Source: Varroa destructor
Lineage: Eukaryota > Arthropoda > Arachnida > Mesostigmata > Varroidae
Direction: 5' to 3'
Length of the DNA: 64,000 bases
Assembly: GCF_002443255.2 (NCBI RefSeq)
Contig: NW_019211455.1
Coordinates: 36,609,472 to 36,673,471 of the forward strand
Shown: positions 58,158-64,000 of the stretch, one piece after another
Layout: each line of letters starts with the position of its first letter
Position numbering within the stretch: position 1 is the first letter of the stretch
Translations under genes and position numbers: made by a program
Notes under the pieces: generated by a model
What the model was told of the DNA's origin: nothing
Seen by the model: only the letters and a program-made list of their open reading frames with translations
Databases searched by the model: none

Positions 58158-58300
58158 AAAAGCCGGAGTAGAAGCATCATTTACTAAAGGAGAATAACAA
58201 AAAGGATAACAAATAACAATAATAAGCAACATTAAAATAAATAAGATTCTAGTGTCGTTGTTCGGACCCAGTACCGTCATCCCAGTATTGAGGCGCGGAG

Positions 58301-59596
58301 TCTCCTTTTGCCAGTCTGGGTGTTGTTATTCAGACGACTGTGATACGTTCTTACGGTGCTGCCTCTACCGTTGCGCCCTATTGTCATCGTAGCAGTTATG
58401 TGAAATGCGCGAAATCACCCAGGATTATGTTTCATACTGTTATATAACTTCTTGCTTGCGGATGGTCGACCTACGGCAGAAAGGTTCGTGGTAGCGCAAT
58501 GCTGTAAACATATACTGCAATTCAAAATCCATGTTCTGAAGTGTCGAAATATCAAATCTCCTGTACATAATGAAACGGCCGCTGATTCTGCTCGTGCTAT
58601 TATTGTGGCGCCTGTTAGTTACGCGCCGCTGGTCAATTCTGTGGTTTACTATTGATATTGTTGCCATTGTTGATCCACTTATCTACAGTAAACTGCGCCA
58701 TCCAATTAACTCTGTTATTATACTATGAGTTAGCTATTACCGCTTGACGGTCTGTAACCACGACATTGACAACAGCATCAATAAATTAAAATTACAACAA
58801 TCGATTTGCAAGTAAATGATGATCATTAGCGTTGTTACTATTACCGCAATATACCACATATATGATTTATAAAAAAAAAATTCAAATGATAAATTTATGA
58901 TGAAATTTTGCTATTCGTTTCACACTCAGACCACTAAACAAACGAATGCCTGCATACGCCCGGCTTCGAACCTAGAACACCACGTGTCTCGCCGTCTAGC
59001 ATGCAAACACGTTACCATCACAGCAGCTTAGTCTAGCGACCTTCTTTCTGCCTAAGTACCTTCTTCATCTCAGCTATCTAAGTGGTGTTAACATAACGCT
59101 CAGTCAATCAATATATATATATATATATATACAGAGGGAGGGAGACCATAAACGTCTTGAGGTGAAAAAGACAATGTTCAACCTAAAGCTTCTCATTGAT
59201 TGCCCCTAATAGATTTGCGAGTCGCCTAGTAGCGGAGCACAACTAGTGATGGCTAAAGTTGCAAACAACTAACGAGAGCCGGGAAAAGCGCGCCAATTTT
59301 TTCTTGACTTTAAGATGGACATAGTGAAGACACAATGGGCATCTGTTTCGATGTTCATCCATTCGCTTGAATAGTCATCTTATGTCAAGTACATAAATGA
59401 TACGGTCGAAGCTTACGCAAAGTCACTTACGTGAGCAGAGGGCGAATACCAGAGGGAAGTGGCTGCACTTTATAAAAGTAACTTCCACTTTTTTTCCCGT
59501 TTTTATCGAACGCACGCTTTTGTTAATGCTAGCTTTTCATTCGGATGCAAATAAAATGATTCAGTGATGTCTAAACGATTAATACGACAATTTCAG
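58301..59596. other. Stretch upstream of the zinc-finger exons
   Basis: AT-rich sequence holding the SINE candidate at 58945-59131 and nothing else recognised. It may be an intron of the zinc-finger gene or its promoter, depending on whether an upstream exon exists. Confidence 0.4.
58945..59131 (-). repeat. tRNA-derived SINE candidate preceded by (AT)n
   Basis: Read on the minus strand, an (AT)n tract at 59131-59111 precedes a tRNA-like body: gctgtgatggtaacgtg, ctagacggcgagacacgtgg, then ctaggttcgaagccgg. The gttcgaagc core matches the Pol III B box consensus GWTCRANNC. No good anticodon arm or acceptor stem is seen, so it is not a working tRNA gene. It partly aligns with 42060-42155. Confidence 0.45.
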
Positions 59597-60119
59597 ATGC
59601 CGTTTAACGGAAAAAAATCGTATCTCTGCGATGTAGGCAGCTGCGGACAGGTACAATAAACAATTATCTGAATTTGTGAAAAAGATATTTATATACGAGA
59701 GAAATCACACAAATAGAATTTTTACAAGCGTCAACATACTAGAATTGCAAAACCAGTTTTTTTAGCTGGACAATTATGATAATACGTGTACGTGCTTAAT
59801 TGTATTCATCGGCACCGTAAGTCGCGGTGTTTTCTCGAAACTTCTACGTCATTTACCATTGATTTTTCTACCAGTATAGTCTTTTTGGACGGTCTGGATT
59901 TTTAAAATGTGGCACCTTAAGTCATTGATGACCTATGATAGATCAGGCTTAACAACCGTAGCTTCACGTTCTATTTAAAGTAATGAGCAAACCTGTCACG
60001 CTGACAAATCACGATGCACATTGTATTTTAGACCTTCTGTACAGCCGACAAGCTCAACTCGCATAAGAAAGCCCACAAAGTGCCGTTTCTCGTCTTCAGT
60101 ACACACAGTCCGCCTCAAG
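59597..60119 (+). CDS. C2H2 zinc-finger protein, two exons of a partial gene
   Basis: Exon 59597-59650 (acceptor atttcag, donor CAG|gtacaa) reads MPFNGKKSYLCDVGSCGQ. Exon 60032-60119 (acceptor attttag, donor G|gtaagc) reads TFCTADKLNSHKKAHKVPF and on to HSPPQ. Joined in phase 0 they form one textbook C2H2 finger, C-x4-C-x12-H-x3-H, with the core F and L in place. The intron falls between the second cysteine and the core Phe. The first exon begins with ATG right after the acceptor, so it may hold the start codon behind a non-coding first exon, or be internal. The 3' end is phase 1 and I found no convincing next exon before 64000. The family name cannot be given. A DNA-binding regulator in the nucleus is the usual role. 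Confidence 0.75.
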
Positions 60120-63100
60120 GTAAGCAACAAATAGGCCCTCATTGATTTGCAAATGCATTTATTATTATTTACGTAGACATCACATTTATATAGGTAGGCA
60201 TTTACTAAAACGCGATATTTCTATATTATATGTTAACATTGTTCATATTGTCGCTAACCTGACATATCGAAGGGTTGATACTTATCAAAGGGACATACCT
60301 ACATATATACCTAGTATATATATACTAGGTTTATCAATACGAAAGCCTGTCTTCACGTATATTGGTTCACGTCGATTCTGAACGATTCTGTAACGGCTAC
60401 AACGACAAACACCAATTCGACGACTGCCGCTGGCGACTCTGTTGTCAGCTCATGAGCGCGTATCCCTGCTTGCTATTTTGTGTGCGTACGTGAACGAACG
60501 GTGGAGTCGTATGATTAGAGTCTGTTGTTTACGGTTTCCCTTTGGCGTGTTTCCAGTGAGAAGAACAGATTCATAGACACAGTTGCTCCCATACTCGCCG
60601 TTGTTGCGCTTTGCCGTTCCCACTGGAAGCACCAAAAGAGCGAGCATTGGCAAATAGGTGAACTAAAGGCATCATCACTACCGCCAATAACAGAGGGGGA
60701 TCGCGCTCCTAGAGCGACAGCAGCAACGGCGGCACTAACAGTATCAAAACTAGCGTTTTTTTTTCCACGTTACAATACATAATTATTGTCACCATATGGT
60801 ACGCTCTGCTGCTGGGATTCTCATGATATTTGACGACTGGCTTGTGGTGAACTAACTGTCAGGATTATAGGCGTAAAGGAACCAGTAGTTACAAACGTCA
60901 AAGCTAGAACCAACTCGTAAGCTCTGCCGCTTCGAGATGGCGAGCAATGGAAAACTTGGCGTTCTTGATGATGAGAGCCGCATTTGTTACCGTTCTTTTC
61001 CTCTCGTTCTCCTTTGGCCTCCCACTTTTACGTTGAACTGAATAAATATGCAAATATCATTTAGACTTAGGTAAGGCTGCAATTTGAAGTTATTGCTAAC
61101 TTATAAGTATTGCTACTTATCTCTCTTATGATGAATACCTGAATTTTTGAACATGATAATGCACACAAAGAAATTGTTATATGGTTGTCTTAAACTCGTT
61201 CTGTATTATTATACAGAAGCGTTGCTTATCAAATATGTGTTAGGTAACCGTTGTTTGTTCAAAAATTGAACTTTCGACAGTGACGCTTATACCAACATCC
61301 TCTTACGCAAACAATTTAGATTCTTCCTTTTGTAAGATGCTCTACGGTGATAAATTCACCATTATTAACGAGTCTATTGTGTGTCTTTGATCCTACGCGA
61401 GAATTGGTGGAACAAAGGAAGAGAAAAAATAGTTGGTAGTTATGGAAGCTTTAAATCAAAGTTCCTGTGCTGGTTTCAAAGTGCATCTCACATATCACAG
61501 CCGATAAGGGTAATTGTTTAATACATTGATGAGTAACACGAGCAACGCTTCTACATGTCCCTATGTTATTTGGAGAAATTATCTATCCACCTGAATTTCT
61601 GTGCGTATATTCCATGAGTCGCCAGTTTATCCTTCACATCAAAACGTACTTGAATGTACAAACATTCAGTGTATGCGGGTTCTGTTACAACACTGGAATC
61701 GAGATTACGGCTGTATTAGTTGCCATGATGGCTTGTATAGTCTATTGTTTGTTATTGGTTCGTTTATACCCACGTTGAAGCGGGCCTACGTTGCCGCTGC
61801 CATTAGCGCCACCTGCTACCGCTGGGTGCTGTGCGATTGACCTTGGCCGCCGGCCGTTGTTTGAAGCTGGTGTGGTTCTTTCTTCTTGCTGTCGTCATAC
61901 TCACCAGCCATAAGGGGCTTTTTCAAGTATTAGCTTTGTATGTAAATCCGTGTGTGTACGCGCCTGTATGTATGTACATTGTGGCGTTGAATGTGCATGG
62001 CGGTGCATGGCCTTCAACGACCGCGCTACCCGCAGGACTACGCTGCTGCTGCTGTCGCTGAATCTGTGCCAGCGCTGATTATGTCGCTCAAGCTACGAAG
62101 CCTCGTCAATTAAACCTTGTAATACTGTCGGTTTGCAGGTTTCCTATGCTATATTAACCATATCTTTATCGCTTGCTTGCTCAGTTAGCAGTTACAAACT
62201 AACTGCATTTTGACCAATAGGATATTGACTTCAAATGCCTGTAAATATCATGATACCGGTTTAGGTACGGAAGCTTCAACAACATTTCGATTCATGTGAT
62301 AAATCTTGAAAATTGTCCTTAAAGCTAAGTACAACGTTCTCTTTTTCCGAGACTTCACCGTGCTAATCGATAGAATGTCGCAGATATCAAAGCATCGACG
62401 AGTCATGCAAAATTAAGCTCCAAAGCGGCTCAACAAGGCTGTCAGCGCTATTACGTTTTTGCGGTTCTTCATACAATCAACTCAGATCTCTCCTAACTAA
62501 ATGCAGCACACACAAGTATTATCCCTATGGGTACTTGGGGTTGCACATCCATTTCGATAACGAATAATAGTCTCCTTTTATTAACTTTATTATATATAAA
62601 GTAAACGATTGTCTCTATTTTCAAATAGTCCCGTTATTCCGTGCATGCCATCCAAAGAAACAAAGGTCATGGAGTATTATCCGTGTTGCCGCCGTCATCG
62701 ACCATGTTTCAGGATGGTAGCTAAAGCTGAATTACGCAGCCTGTATACAAACGGCTCTTTCGTCTTCTACTAAAGCCCTGTGTTCCTAGATTCGTAAACA
62801 AAGTCGTCGATATTCTGCTGCACGGACCCATCTGAATCTACGCTTCGCGAACTTGAGTGAAATTTATCTTGGTTGCACCGAAAGACCAGGGTATTCGCTG
62901 TCGCGCCGGTATCGTGGCAAGAAGAGACGAACTAGATCAGTTAAAGAGTGAACCGGTTGTATGGAACTCGGCATTATTCGACCACGAGAATTCCGAACAC
63001 AGAGCATGCTATAGTGAAGGGAAAAGACGACTGTGGGCTAGGGGCGGAGAATGACTTTTCTGTGAAGTTCTCTCTGGTATGACAAAACAGTAAATTTTCG

Positions 63101-64000
63101 AGAAACGTAACGCCCTGAAAGATTTTTACGGATCGGATGTAATAACAAAGCACGGCAACACGTACGTGTTGTTGTTGCTGATGTATTTTCACGGTGATAG
63201 TAACAATCATCTATCTACAAAGGTGTGCCCGTCTTCATGGAAATGAACAATGAACTACAGGTCTTGGGACATGAAATGGCTGTGTCAATTAAAGTCGTTA
63301 TAAATATACAGAAGTGGTTGTACAAGCTTTGTGGGATGAAGAAGTGGCTAGTAGATCTTAACTTAAATCGAAAGAGCACTCCTTCAGCCGCACGATTCGA
63401 AACTCGTCTTCCAACGAAATGCATTGATTCTCTTAGATCTTTATTTATTACGCCTAGAGATAGCCATATGTACTGATCAACACTATCTTTTTTTTTTTAT
63501 CACGCGGCCAGCAAGTTAACAAGTTCGCTAGCGCTGGGTTCGTATTTCGTGAATTTGAACGACTTCACTAGTAACGTATGACATCCACATGTAATAATTT
63601 CGTATCCGAGTCAATTTAAAGTGATCCATCACTGAGGAGAGTGTCAAGGCGGCATTGGCTGTGCTGCAAGAGAAATGCAGACATCGTACTAATGCCAGTT
63701 GTCGCCATGCTGACCATCCGTAGTATTTCATATTGAACACTCCTACACAACTGAAGAGAAACTTAAAGGTACGTTCTATCTGTTTGAATGATTCGGCCCT
63801 CTCCAGTACGCTGTCTAATTATTCTCAATATACCCCGGCCCCATCAGGTCTTTGTGGAAAGAAATACAAAGGCCAAGGTTTGTTTGGGTGACTCCTTTTG
63901 GGGATTATGGTCTTTTCCTTGAGTTTCTCGTTAGTCATTCATATGAGTTCTGTCTTTGGCACTAAGCTTGCTAGTCATCTCTGACATTTATTGGGACAGT
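60120..64000. other. No gene recognised to window end
   Basis: Probably intron or 3' sequence of the zinc-finger gene. It contains a 22-bp AT-centred palindrome at 60309-60330, smaller CTG runs near 62040-62055, and several 60-90 codon frames with no motif. None has paired splice sites and homology I could support. Confidence 0.4.

Larger units (their letters stand above)
53640..58300. repeat. Triplet-repeat-rich, GC-richer block (CAG/CTG, CGN, CAT)
   Basis: About 4.6 kb of cryptic triplet repeats, sharply different from the AT-rich flanks, with an ordinary AT-rich insert around 54100-55350. AGC runs on the plus strand (9 units at 56332-56358, 8 units at 58134-58157) alternate with GCT runs (near 56856, 57055-57075, 57190-57220 and 57675). 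A (GA)n tract lies at 57830-57869. Open frames reach 175 codons on both strands, but they are low-complexity Ala/Ser/Gln/Arg text that swaps frame and strand, so I do not call them genes. It could be the long 5' UTR or first exons and regulatory DNA of a downstream gene such as the zinc-finger gene, or an expanded repeat domain. Confidence 0.75.

Noticed and set aside
62857..63054. 65-codon plus-strand frame near the window end
   Set aside because: No motif, no splice support, composition like surrounding non-coding DNA.

Overview
This is a nuclear DNA window from a eukaryote, most likely an arthropod. It is AT-rich, the genes are split by GT-AG introns of 0.1-3 kb, there are two 100-base assembly gaps, and relics of a mariner transposon and a non-LTR retrotransposon sit inside introns. 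Several proteins read like arthropod or other invertebrate orthologues of human genes. A mite or other chelicerate is my guess, but nothing in the sequence proves it. I rebuilt the genes by hand from splice sites, reading-frame phase and remembered family alignments. No search was run.

Layout: (1) 1-2409, minus: 5' part of POLR3B (RNA polymerase III second-largest subunit), cut by the window edge. (2) 6025-21327, plus: Kidins220/ARMS, 17 coding exons, about 1,810 residues, with ankyrin repeats, a four-helix KAP NTPase, a SAM-like domain and a C-terminal PDZ ligand. One intron is GC-AG. A degenerate reverse transcriptase lies antisense in an early intron. (3) 23643-26282, minus: GTF2H1 (TFIIH p62). 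(4) 30839-33275, plus: mitochondrial SSB, first exon not found. (5) 35500-40265, minus: DHX9/maleless helicase, also with a GC-AG intron. (6) 42500-48107, plus: a divergent aurora borealis (Bora) gene, with a mariner relic in its largest intron. (7) About 49915-51435, minus: a broken membrane-receptor-like remnant. (8) About 53640-58300: a long GC-richer block of CAG/CTG and related triplet repeats with no convincing gene. (9) 59597-60119, plus: two exons that together encode one C2H2 zinc finger; the gene runs beyond what I can trace. The rest is intergenic.

The six clear genes alternate strictly in strand, giving divergent pairs (POLR3B/Kidins220, GTF2H1/mtSSB, DHX9/Bora) and convergent pairs. 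They do not form one pathway. Most are housekeeping functions (Pol III and Pol II transcription, DNA repair, mtDNA maintenance, RNA helicase, mitotic entry), and Kidins220 is a membrane signalling scaffold.

I found no wholly new biological system. The most interesting points are the two GC-AG introns, a perfect 50-bp palindrome at 33775-33824, a cluster of palindromes and tandem repeats downstream of Kidins220, alternative C-termini in Kidins220 and possibly Bora, a Walker A substitution in Kidins220, the strand-switching CAG/CTG block, and two tRNA-like SINE candidates beside AT microsatellites.
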